Shown here piece after piece: positions 1 to 5,632 of a stretch of DNA of 7,936 nt. The notes under the pieces are model-generated. The model was given only the letters and a program-made list of their open reading frames with translations, searched no databases and was not told the origin of the DNA. Each line of letters begins with the position of its first letter. The first letter of the stretch is position 1. A program made the translations under genes and the position numbers. Location: assembly GCA_031289815.1 (NCBI GenBank), contig JAITOS010000108.1:1-7936 (forward strand), given 5' to 3'. The DNA is from Peptococcaceae bacterium. Its GTDB lineage: Bacteria > Bacillota > Desulfitobacteriia > Desulfitobacteriales > Desulfitobacteriaceae.

Positions 1-1455
1 ATTCAAGCGCAAATCCTCTCCGTTTAACACTTCCTCTTGCTCTAAAAGCCCAGCAATCTTGAGCAGGGAATCTTTATTTTTACTCAGCAATTCTTTCGTC
101 CGTTCTTCCAAAACGGCGAGGATTTTCTGCGTAGTCTCCTGGCGCTGTTCCGGACTCAGGCGCGTCACGTCTACCACGCCCAGAGGCGACATACCGGAGA
201 GCAGCATTTTTTCCACGGTATTCAGCGCCAGCTCGTAATCCCCCGCCGCGCCGGTACTTCTGGTGTCCAAAATTAATTCCTCCGCTAAAGCGCCGGCCAA
301 GGCAATCATGATCTGTTCCTCTAACATCTTTTGCGTATACAAATAGACGTCGTCCTCCGGATAATGGCGCACGTATCCCAGAGCACGTCCGCGTGAACGC
401 ACCGATATTTGCGCGACGGACTGAGGATGAACCGTCTCCGCTAATAAAGCGTGACCGCTTTCATGTACGGAAACCCGCCACATTTCCGCCGCGACCGGTT
501 TACGGTCAAGTTTTTCTCCCAGTAATACCTTTTCCACCGCTTCGGAAAGATGGCGCTGCGTGATCTCCTGGCTCTGCTCGCGCAAGGCAAAGACAGCCGC
601 TTCATTGGCCACGCTTTCCAGGTGCGCTCCGGAAAAGCCAAAGGTTTCCTGGGCGATTTTACTCAAATCGGCGTCTGCCGCCAAAGGTTTTTGTTGCGTA
701 TGAATATTGAGGATAGACAAACGATCCTCTTTATCAGGCAAATCCACGACGACCAAGCGGTCGAAGCGTCCCGGACGTTTCAACGCCGGATCTAAGGCGT
801 CCTCTCTGTTGGTCGCCCCGATCACTAATATGTTCGGCCCTGCCGCTGTTTTCAGGCCGTCCATTTCCACCAACAACTGATTTAACGTTTGATCATATTC
901 ATGATGAGATTCGTGCGTTCCCCGTTTCGCGCCTAAAATATCCAATTCGTCGATGAATATAATGGCGCTGTTCTTTTTTTCCCTTTTAGCCAGATCCCGC
1001 GCCCGTCGGAACAGGGAACGGACCCTTTCCGCGCCTACGCCGACGTACATTTCCACAAACTCACTGCCCGAAACGGACAGAAAAGCGGAATTCGTATAGC
1101 CCGCCGCCGCTTTCGCCAATAACGTTTTTCCGGTTCCGGGCGGCCCGGAGAGTAGAATTCCCTTTAAGGGACGAATCCCTAAAACTTTTAAACGCTCGCT
1201 GTGTATTAAAAAATCCAGCGCTTCCTGTAATTCTTTTTTCGCCGTCTTCTGTCCGCCAATGGCGCTAAATTCAATCGGGGTATTGGCAATCCTGACGCCA
1301 TATCCCGAAGATAACCCGCCCTGTCTTTTGAGCACAACGGTCCACATCAGCCAGGCAACTCCGGCGAAAAAAGCAACCGGCAAGACATTATATCCCGCCG
1401 CTAAAAGATAGACGAAGATGCCAATTCCGATCCCGATCGCCATATCCAACATCAT
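1..1455 (-). CDS. Compact FtsH-type membrane AAA+ zinc metalloprotease (3' end beyond window)
   Basis: This is a membrane-anchored ATP-dependent protease of the FtsH family; 485 codons are visible and no stop is reached before the left edge. Residues 3-20 and 25-42 are two hydrophobic segments joined by a turn of only a few residues. The AAA+ module shows Walker A GPPGTGKT (104-111), pore loop FVEMYVG (133-139, with Tyr where FtsH usually has Phe), Walker B IIFIDELD (165-172) and the RPGRFDR arginine fingers (R230, R233). The peptidase part has HESGH (331-335) and a third zinc ligand candidate, D406 in a GDYELA context. All catalytic residues therefore look intact. Typical FtsH has roughly 75 residues outside the membrane between its helices, and these are absent here. 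The C-terminal helical region also looks shortened, so the full protein is probably about 500 residues against 600-650 usual. ATG 1455 overlaps the upstream stop codon by one base; GTG 1458 is an equally possible start. It is probably a paralogue rather than the housekeeping FtsH, and its substrates are unknown. Confidence 0.87.
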   Translation of the reverse strand, partial: MMLDMAIGIGIGIFVYLLAAGYNVLPVAFFAGVAWLMWTVVLKRQGGLSSGYGVRIANTPIEFSAIGGQKTAKKELQEALDFLIHSERLKVLGIRPLKGILLSGPPGTGKTLLAKAAAGYTNSAFLSVSGSEFVEMYVGVGAERVRSLFRRARDLAKREKKNSAIIFIDELDILGAKRGTHESHHEYDQTLNQLLVEMDGLKTAAGPNILVIGATNREDALDPALKRPGRFDRLVVVDLPDKEDRLSILNIHTQQKPLAADADLSKIAQETFGFSGAHLESVANEAAVFALREQSQEITQRHLSEAVEKVLLGEKLDRKPVAAEMWRVSVHESGHALLAETVHPQSVAQISVRSRGRALGYVRHYPEDDVYLYTQKMLEEQIMIALAGALAEELILDTRSTGAAGDYELALNTVEKMLLSGMSPLGVVDVTRLSPEQRQETTQKILAVLEERTKELLSKNKDSLLKIAGLLEQEEVLNGEDLRLN

Positions 1456-1982
1456 CACGGGCGTACCCCTCCTTGACTTAAAAGATATTTACCGGCCTCA
1501 TTTCTGGAGATCACTTCCAACAGCTGCGCCTCATCCCGCTCAAGCGTTAAATAGAGCGATTGCTGATCCATCGTCAGCCCGACGGCTACGTTGGCGTCCG
1601 CCCCCATCTGGTATATGGCCGCCGCCATCTCCGTAAAATTTCCCTGAGCGATTCCCTCCTGAAGAGCAAATTGCATATCCTGCAAGGTTTGGTTCAAATA
1701 GTCGTTCCGATGGTCCAGCAATTGGATCGGCAAATCGCCGGTCAAATTTTCCAGTTGCAGGCAAACGCCGCGTAAGTCGCTGATATCGTGCAAGCTGACC
1801 TGCAACGCCTTGGCGCCGTTCACCGTGACGAGTTGAGCGGCCTCCACCCCGGCAATCGACTGGCTTTGCCGGATATAATCCCCTTCCACCCAATTTTTCT
1901 TATAAATGAATTGTCCGCCGATTAACAAGCCAAACACGAAGATACCGGTTAAACCAATCACAATGATCCGCTGTTTTGTCAT
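1455..1982 (-). CDS. Unknown single-span membrane protein upstream of the FtsH-like protease
   Basis: I do not recognise this 175-residue protein. A short basic N-terminus (MTKQR) is followed by one hydrophobic segment at about residues 6-24 and then by KK, which fits an N-in signal anchor with the remaining ~150 residues outside the cytoplasm. A cleaved signal peptide is possible but I see no clear cleavage site. The exposed part looks like a mixed alpha/beta globular domain with a single cysteine, in the segment RGVCLQLENL. The start at ATG 1982 is supported by GGAGGG at 1990-1995, 7 bases upstream. Its TGA overlaps the start of the FtsH-like gene (TGATG), so the two are almost certainly co-translated. 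A strong extended -10 promoter lies 65 bases upstream. From context it may be a partner, adaptor or regulator of the protease; that role is inferred from position only. Confidence 0.78.
   Translation of the reverse strand: MTKQRIIVIGLTGIFVFGLLIGGQFIYKKNWVEGDYIRQSQSIAGVEAAQLVTVNGAKALQVSLHDISDLRGVCLQLENLTGDLPIQLLDHRNDYLNQTLQDMQFALQEGIAQGNFTEMAAAIYQMGADANVAVGLTMDQQSLYLTLERDEAQLLEVISRNEAGKYLLSQGGVRP
1466..1474 (-). promoter_or_regulatory. Ribosome binding site of the FtsH-like gene
   Basis: AAGGAGGGG on the minus strand lies inside the end of the upstream gene. It is 7 bases from GTG 1458 and 10 bases from ATG 1455, so it does not settle the choice between them. A strong site embedded in the preceding coding sequence, together with overlapping stop and start codons, points to coupled translation of the two genes. 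Confidence 0.8.
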
Positions 1983-2047
1983 CCATCAGCCCTCCGTGAC
2001 GTCCATAAACTTCAATGTGAATTTATATACAACATCGGTCTTTAAAC

Positions 2048-2056
2048 ATTATATCA
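2048..2056 (-). promoter_or_regulatory. Extended -10 promoter for the unknown membrane protein / FtsH-like pair
   Basis: The minus strand reads TGATATAAT, a perfect extended -10 element (TGnTATAAT) for the housekeeping sigma factor. No good -35 hexamer is seen 16-18 bases upstream, which is usual for extended -10 promoters. It lies in the 120-bp gap after rimO and would give a leader of roughly 55-60 bases before ATG 1982. It implies that the pair can be transcribed separately from rimO. I saw no clear intrinsic terminator for rimO in this gap. Confidence 0.6.
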
Positions 2057-2102
2057 TGTTCGTCTCATATAACGGCGTGGTACATTTATCCATGCTTAAA
2101 AT

Positions 2103-3428
2103 TCAGCCTACAATGTCGCCCAAGAGATCATAGCAATCCGCTTCTTTTATTAAAACCGCCACGATTTCTCCCGGTTCTACAATTCTCGATTTTGTGGTAA
2201 CATATACTTGACCGTCAATTTCCGGCGCGTCCCCTCTGCCACGCCCCAGCCAACGCCCGTCCGGCAATTTTTCATCCAGGATCACTTCCAGCGTTTTTCC
2301 CAGTTTCCGCTGCTGGCGGCGGAGGACGATCTCCTGTTGCAGCTGCATTAACTGTTCTTTTCTGTTTTCGCGTATTTCCTGAGGAAGCTGATCCTTTCTC
2401 TGCCCCGCCGGGGTGCTTTCTTCCTGAGAATAAGCGAATACCCCTAAATGATCAAATTCGACCTCTTTAACAAAGGCCAGCAAGGTCTGAAACTCTTTTT
2501 CCGTTTCCCCCGGAAAGCCGGTGATAAACGTCGTCCTGATCGTTATTTCCGGCATTGCCGCCCGAAGCTCCGCCAGCAACGCGCGCGCTTTTGCCGCCGT
2601 CCCCCGCCGGTTCATCGCTTTTAGGACGCGCTCGTCTGCGTGCTGCAACGGGATATCGACATATTGGCACACTTTCGGTTCATTCTTGATCGCTTCAATC
2701 AACTGACCGCTGAAAAAGTCAGGATAACAGTACAGCAAGCGAATCCACTTCAGCTCGCTGATGGCGGCGAGTTTACGGATCAGCTGCGGTAAGCGTTGTT
2801 CGCCGTGAAGGTCTACGCCGTAACAGGTCGTATCCTGGGCGATCAGCATAATTTCCCGAACGCCCTGCTCCACTAACTTTTCCGCTTCGTTCACGATGGA
2901 GGCTTCTGTCCGGCTGCGAAAGCCGCCGCGAACTTGGGGGATGACGCAAAAAGTACAGCCGTGATTACAGCCTTCGGCAATTTTAACATAGGCAAAATGG
3001 CGGGGCGTCAATTGTTTTCTGGGGAGTTTTTCGTCAAAAATATAGGCTGAGGCTTGCGGGGAGGATAAGGAATGAGACCCCGGCTGGTCGAGGATATGGA
3101 TAATGTTCGGGACGTCGCCGGTGCCGATAATCTCGTCAATTTCCGGGATTTCTTCTCTCAGTTCTTTGCTGTAGCGCTGCGCCATACAACCGGCGACAAT
3201 CAGTTTTTTGCACGTTCCTTTTTCTTTGTAGTCGACCATTTCCAGAATGCTTTCAATCGATTCTTTTTTAGCTTCCTCAATGAAGGTGCAGGTATTCACC
3301 AGGATTACGTCGGCTTCCGCCGGATCCTCCGTGATTTCATAGCGCTGTTCCAGCAAGCCGCACATCACTTCGCTGTCTACCTGATTTTTTGAACACCCCA
3401 GAGTTATGACCGCAATCTTATTTTTCAA
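2103..3428 (-). CDS. rimO: Ribosomal protein S12 methylthiotransferase RimO
   Basis: This radical-SAM enzyme adds a methylthio group to the beta carbon of a conserved aspartate in ribosomal protein S12, using S-adenosylmethionine and two iron-sulfur clusters in the cytoplasm. The N-terminal methylthiotransferase domain (about 1-120) has the three auxiliary-cluster cysteines C12 (TLGCSKNQVDSE), C47 (VNTCTFI) and C81 (VAGCMAQRY). The radical-SAM core carries the CxxxCxxC motif at C154, C158 and C161 (EGCNHGCTFC). A TRAM domain occupies about 374-441. The 441-residue length is normal for the family. The SKNQVDSE signature and the VRGGFRSR stretch after the cluster favour RimO over the tRNA enzymes MiaB and MtaB. 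The start is TTG at 3428, preceded by GAGGTGA; the next in-frame Met is residue 22, which would delete the essential C12. The upstream gene is divergent with a 92-bp gap, and I found no convincing promoter in that gap. Confidence 0.97.
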   Translation of the reverse strand: MKNKIAVITLGCSKNQVDSEVMCGLLEQRYEITEDPAEADVILVNTCTFIEEAKKESIESILEMVDYKEKGTCKKLIVAGCMAQRYSKELREEIPEIDEIIGTGDVPNIIHILDQPGSHSLSSPQASAYIFDEKLPRKQLTPRHFAYVKIAEGCNHGCTFCVIPQVRGGFRSRTEASIVNEAEKLVEQGVREIMLIAQDTTCYGVDLHGEQRLPQLIRKLAAISELKWIRLLYCYPDFFSGQLIEAIKNEPKVCQYVDIPLQHADERVLKAMNRRGTAAKARALLAELRAAMPEITIRTTFITGFPGETEKEFQTLLAFVKEVEFDHLGVFAYSQEESTPAGQRKDQLPQEIRENRKEQLMQLQQEIVLRRQQRKLGKTLEVILDEKLPDGRWLGRGRGDAPEIDGQVYVTTKSRIVEPGEIVAVLIKEADCYDLLGDIVG

Positions 3429-3432
3429 TCGT

Positions 3433-3439
3433 TCACCTC
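3433..3439 (-). promoter_or_regulatory. Ribosome binding site deciding the TTG start of rimO
   Basis: GAGGTGA on the minus strand ends 4 bases before TTG 3428. The nearby ATG just upstream is followed immediately by an in-frame TGA and cannot serve as a start. The site therefore supports the rare TTG initiation codon. Confidence 0.8.
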
Positions 3440-3504
3440 ATTCAGCTGGTTCTTGGCTATCTCCGGATTATTTTCGGTAAAGACTCACCCTATTACTTTT
3501 AGAT

Positions 3505-3510
3505 GGAGGG
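3505..3510 (+). promoter_or_regulatory. Ribosome binding site of the plus-strand unknown gene
   Basis: GGAGGG is 10 bases from ATG 3521 and 7 bases from an in-frame TTG at 3518. It overlaps a further in-frame ATG at 3503, which makes that ATG an unlikely start because no ribosome binding site precedes it. Confidence 0.7.
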
Positions 3511-3520
3511 CGTACTTTTG

Positions 3521-4141
3521 ATGGATCATTCTTTACAACCCATAGACGTTTGCGGCTGTGGCGATACCGGTTATTTGACAACCCGAACCCTGCCTGTGGA
3601 TCTTGCCATCGGCCTTGGCAAGATTCTTGCCGTTCCAGTGTATCATTGCCGTTCTGAAAATTGCAATGCTTATACCGTTCCCGATCCGGTACTCAGGATC
3701 TTAGAGCGGCTGGCCGACGACATGGAAGAAAAAAAAGTTCTGGAAAGAACTTTTTCTTGGGGGCATTCTTTGAAGTCCGCTTCCTCCTTTGACCTTCCGA
3801 AGGAAGAGCAACAGCTCCTGATCCTGCAGGCGTTTACGCTGAGTTTTACCGGCCAGGAATATGAAGACGCCATCGTCATGGACGTCATCCCCGCTCACGC
3901 TGTTTTTTTTCAAAGCAAACATGACCTGACTGAATATTATCTGTTAAAATACGAAGAAACCTTATCGGAAAAAGAAACGATATTCTCTTTCTCGAAATTT
4001 TATGACGACGACGCTGCTTTTTCCATCGCCCAGTACCTTCGCTGGGACGCGGCGGAAGAAAGCTATCTCAAAGAATTGGCGATTCTGCCGCTGGCGGAAA
4101 TCCATGATCTGCTTACGGAGGAATTCGGACCTTTGTCATAA
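3521..4141 (+). CDS. Unknown protein with N-terminal zinc-ribbon-like cysteine pattern
   Basis: I do not recognise this family. From ATG 3521 the product is 206 residues; starting at ATG 3503 would add six. The N-terminus has CGC (C11, C13) and about 30 residues later HCRSENC (H42, C43, C48), a layout like a small zinc ribbon. The stretch from these cysteines through VPVYHC to VPDPVLRILE loosely resembles YgiT-type zinc fingers of antitoxin-like proteins, but the CxC and CxxxxC spacings differ and the similarity is only by eye. The rest is soluble, acidic and apparently helical, with no signal peptide or membrane segment. It is the only plus-strand gene here: divergent from rimO and convergent with yajQ, 25 bases from the yajQ stop. 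No toxin or other partner is adjacent on its strand. Codon use looks like that of its neighbours. Zinc binding is inferred. Confidence 0.85.
   Translation: MDHSLQPIDVCGCGDTGYLTTRTLPVDLAIGLGKILAVPVYHCRSENCNAYTVPDPVLRILERLADDMEEKKVLERTFSWGHSLKSASSFDLPKEEQQLLILQAFTLSFTGQEYEDAIVMDVIPAHAVFFQSKHDLTEYYLLKYEETLSEKETIFSFSKFYDDDAAFSIAQYLRWDAAEESYLKELAILPLAEIHDLLTEEFGPLS
3732..3755 (+). repeat. AT-rich perfect inverted repeat inside the unknown plus-strand gene
   Basis: Two perfect 9-base arms, AAAAAGTTC and GAACTTTTT, flank a 6-base loop, TGGAAA. In RNA this gives a hairpin ending in a run of U, similar in outline to an intrinsic terminator but with only two G-C pairs. It encodes an ordinary part of the protein (KKVLERTF), so it may be chance in an A-rich coding stretch. 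Confidence 0.6.
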
Positions 4142-4166
4142 AATCCAGACGATGGTGATGTCTTGC

Positions 4167-4658
4167 TCAGCGGTAATTGATGAATTGCAGTTCAATCCCA
4201 AAATCCTCTTGGCGCAGCAGCGCTATGACCGCCTGCAAATCATCCTTATTCTTGCCGACAACGCGAACGCTGTCTCCCTGAATGGAACTGCTGACTTTTA
4301 TCTTGCTGTCCTTAATGGCTTTATTCAGCTGTTTTGCCTTTTCCTGAGAGATCCCTTGCAAAAACTTCACTTCCTGGCGCACGGTATCTCCCGCCGCCGC
4401 CTGAACTTTTCCATACTCCAGAAAGCGCAGAGAAATCTGCCGTTTTACAAACTTGCTTTCGAGAATTTCCACCACGTTACGCAACTTAAACTCGTCGTCC
4501 GAAACCAGGGTGATCTTTTCTTCATCCAGAACGATGCTGGATTTACTGTTTTTGAAATCGAAACGATTCGTCATCTCTTTTTGCGCCTGGTTCACCGCAT
4601 TGGTTACTTCTTGTTTGTCAATATTGGAGGCGATGTCAAAGGAAACGTCTTTAGCCAC
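4167..4658 (-). CDS. yajQ: YajQ family nucleotide / cyclic-di-GMP-binding protein
   Basis: This 163-residue protein is the full length of the YajQ (UPF0234) family, small cytoplasmic proteins with a duplicated ferredoxin-like fold. Family members bind nucleotides or RNA, and some proteobacterial members bind cyclic-di-GMP as effectors; which ligand applies here cannot be told from sequence. Recognisable conserved blocks are SFDIASNID near the start, RFDFKNSKSSI (about 32-42), KQGI-like FLQGISQEKAKQLNK, the IKDSKIKVSSSIQGD..RVVGKNKDDLQAV region split over about 115-143, and the terminal LQFINYR. The start is GTG 4658, supported by AAGGAGAGG overlapping the stop of the upstream RodZ-like gene. 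With only 12 bases between the two genes they very likely share a transcript and may be translationally coupled. At its 3' end it converges on the plus-strand unknown gene. Confidence 0.97.
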   Translation of the reverse strand: MAKDVSFDIASNIDKQEVTNAVNQAQKEMTNRFDFKNSKSSIVLDEEKITLVSDDEFKLRNVVEILESKFVKRQISLRFLEYGKVQAAAGDTVRQEVKFLQGISQEKAKQLNKAIKDSKIKVSSSIQGDSVRVVGKNKDDLQAVIALLRQEDFGIELQFINYR

Positions 4659-4663
4659 GAAAT

Positions 4664-4672
4664 CCTCTCCTT
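4664..4672 (-). promoter_or_regulatory. Ribosome binding site of yajQ overlapping the upstream stop codon
   Basis: AAGGAGAGG on the minus strand contains the last two bases of the RodZ-like gene's TAA stop. AAGGAG ends 8 bases from GTG 4658, fixing that start. The overlap indicates tight coupling between the two genes. Confidence 0.8.
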
Positions 4673-5456
4673 ACCGATTCAACATATCCTTGGTAAAAAC
4701 GATATTGTTCACCACTTGCCCCGGTCTCCCAAAACCAGCCTGCATCACGCCGTTTAAGGTCACGGATATCCCGCCGGCGTTGCCGATGGTCACAAAAGTG
4801 ACGAGGTTTTTCGCCTGAAACTCTTTTATGGTCCCAGCCAGCAGACTTCCGTAAATGACTTGCTGCCCGTCGGCTTCGACATGTAGCCAGCAGTCTTCAT
4901 TGCAGATAATCTGTATCATGAATTCCTCATTGGTTGCGATGGTCGTATTCAGCGAACTGACGTGATTGGCAGAGTCCTCCTCTCCCTGACCCGGTATTTG
5001 CGGATTTGACTGCGCCTCTTCATTGCTTTCCGTGACGCCGGGTACAAGCGTCCCCGGCAGGTCGTTGTCCGCTATTTTATCCCTTGATTGACTGAAGTGC
5101 GCGATACCGATCACTAAAAGAAGCGCCAAGCAAGCCATACCGGCAGAGACGGCAGGTCTTAGCCAAAAGGGTTTGGTCCGGATCGGCTTCAGCGGTTTCG
5201 GCGCTGGCAGCGGCTTGACCGTTTCTTCCAAAGATCGTTTGGTTAAGTCCATGATATCATCTAAATGGATACCCAGATGTTTCGCATAAGTACGCAAAAA
5301 CCCCTTGACATAGGCGGAACCGGGGAGGATCGCATAGTCTTCCTCTTCCAGCGCTTTCAGATAGCGTACTCTGATTCTCGTCGTCTTTTCTACTTGTTCT
5401 AAACTCCAGCCCTTGTTTTCACGCGCTCTTTTTAATAATTCTCCTTCGCCGGCCAT
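4671..5456 (-). CDS. rodZ: RodZ-like cell-shape protein (HTH – membrane helix – DUF4115)
   Basis: RodZ-type proteins link the MreB cytoskeleton to the membrane in elongating cells, and in Firmicutes some also act in gene regulation. Here a cytoplasmic helix-turn-helix domain of the HTH_25/Xre type spans about residues 5-72, with the typical GWSLEQVEKTTRI and YVKGFLRTYAKHLG signatures. A basic proline-rich linker (80-100) leads to one membrane helix at about 101-119. An acidic, low-complexity stalk (122-172) follows, then an outside DUF4115 domain (about 174-257) with CWLHVEADG and IGNAGG. This order and the 261-residue length match the family. ATG 5456 has an excellent AAAGGAGGA site 8 bases upstream. 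It lies between ftsK and yajQ, a location common for ymfM/rodZ genes in Firmicutes. The external domain has a CNEDC pair (C185, C189) that could form a disulfide; this is speculative. Confidence 0.92.
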   Translation of the reverse strand: MAGEGELLKRARENKGWSLEQVEKTTRIRVRYLKALEEEDYAILPGSAYVKGFLRTYAKHLGIHLDDIMDLTKRSLEETVKPLPAPKPLKPIRTKPFWLRPAVSAGMACLALLLVIGIAHFSQSRDKIADNDLPGTLVPGVTESNEEAQSNPQIPGQGEEDSANHVSSLNTTIATNEEFMIQIICNEDCWLHVEADGQQVIYGSLLAGTIKEFQAKNLVTFVTIGNAGGISVTLNGVMQAGFGRPGQVVNNIVFTKDMLNR

Positions 5457-5477
5457 GTCCTTATCCTCCTTTCTTGC

Positions 5478-5490
5478 TCATATTTTATGA
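5478..5490. repeat. Small palindrome upstream of the RodZ-like gene
   Basis: TCATATTTTATGA has two 5-base inverted arms around a 3-base centre. It lies just before the ribosome binding site of the RodZ-like gene and 8 bases from a second palindrome. It could be an operator half of a pair, but short palindromes are common in AT-rich DNA. Confidence 0.35.
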
Positions 5491-5498
5491 AAAATAAT

Positions 5499-5512
5499 CG
5501 TTCTAACGAACG
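5499..5512 (-). repeat. Hairpin/palindrome CGTTC-GAACG upstream of the RodZ-like gene
   Basis: On the minus strand CGTTC and GAACG flank the loop GTTA and are followed by ATTATTTTT. It could be a short attenuator or terminator-like hairpin in the leader, or an operator. A stem of only five pairs is too weak for a confident terminator. It does not match the Firmicute LexA box, in which the half-sites are in the opposite order. Confidence 0.4.
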
Positions 5513-5539
5513 GTTGTCTCAGCCTTTATTCGCGTATTT

Positions 5540-5569
5540 CTTATCTATTCTATTATTTTTTTTAATCAA
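5540..5569 (-). promoter_or_regulatory. Weak candidate promoter for the RodZ-like gene and yajQ
   Basis: The minus strand has TTGATT (5564-5569), an 18-base very A-rich spacer and GATAAG (5540-5545). Each matches four of the six consensus bases. It sits in the 176-bp AT-rich gap between ftsK and the RodZ-like gene, a plausible place for a promoter. Many alternative AT-rich hexamers exist nearby, so the exact position is uncertain. Confidence 0.3.
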
Positions 5570-5632
5570 ACAGTTATCCTTTCTATATTTTATACAATAA
5601 TCCTTCTTAACGCATCCGCTGAGAGAAAATAT

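Noticed and set aside
1418..1893. Several 70-120 codon frames on both strands over the unknown membrane protein
   Set aside because: The 175-residue minus-strand frame has a good ribosome binding site, a plausible membrane anchor and a coupled downstream gene. The others overlap it without any such support.
3503..3520. ATG 3503 as start of the plus-strand unknown gene
   Set aside because: This ATG overlaps the strong GGAGGG ribosome binding site and has none upstream of it. ATG 3521, or TTG 3518, fits the site better.
4002..4757. A 251-codon open frame on the plus strand crossing the end of the unknown gene, all of yajQ and the end of the RodZ-like gene
   Set aside because: It is antisense to two well-supported genes and out of frame with the third, has no ribosome binding site that I can see, and its product resembles no known family. 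It is a shadow frame.
5499..5512. Possible SOS (LexA) box upstream of the RodZ-like gene
   Set aside because: The Firmicute LexA site is CGAAC-N4-GTTCG. Here the half-sites are CGTTC-N4-GAACG, the reverse arrangement, so it does not match.
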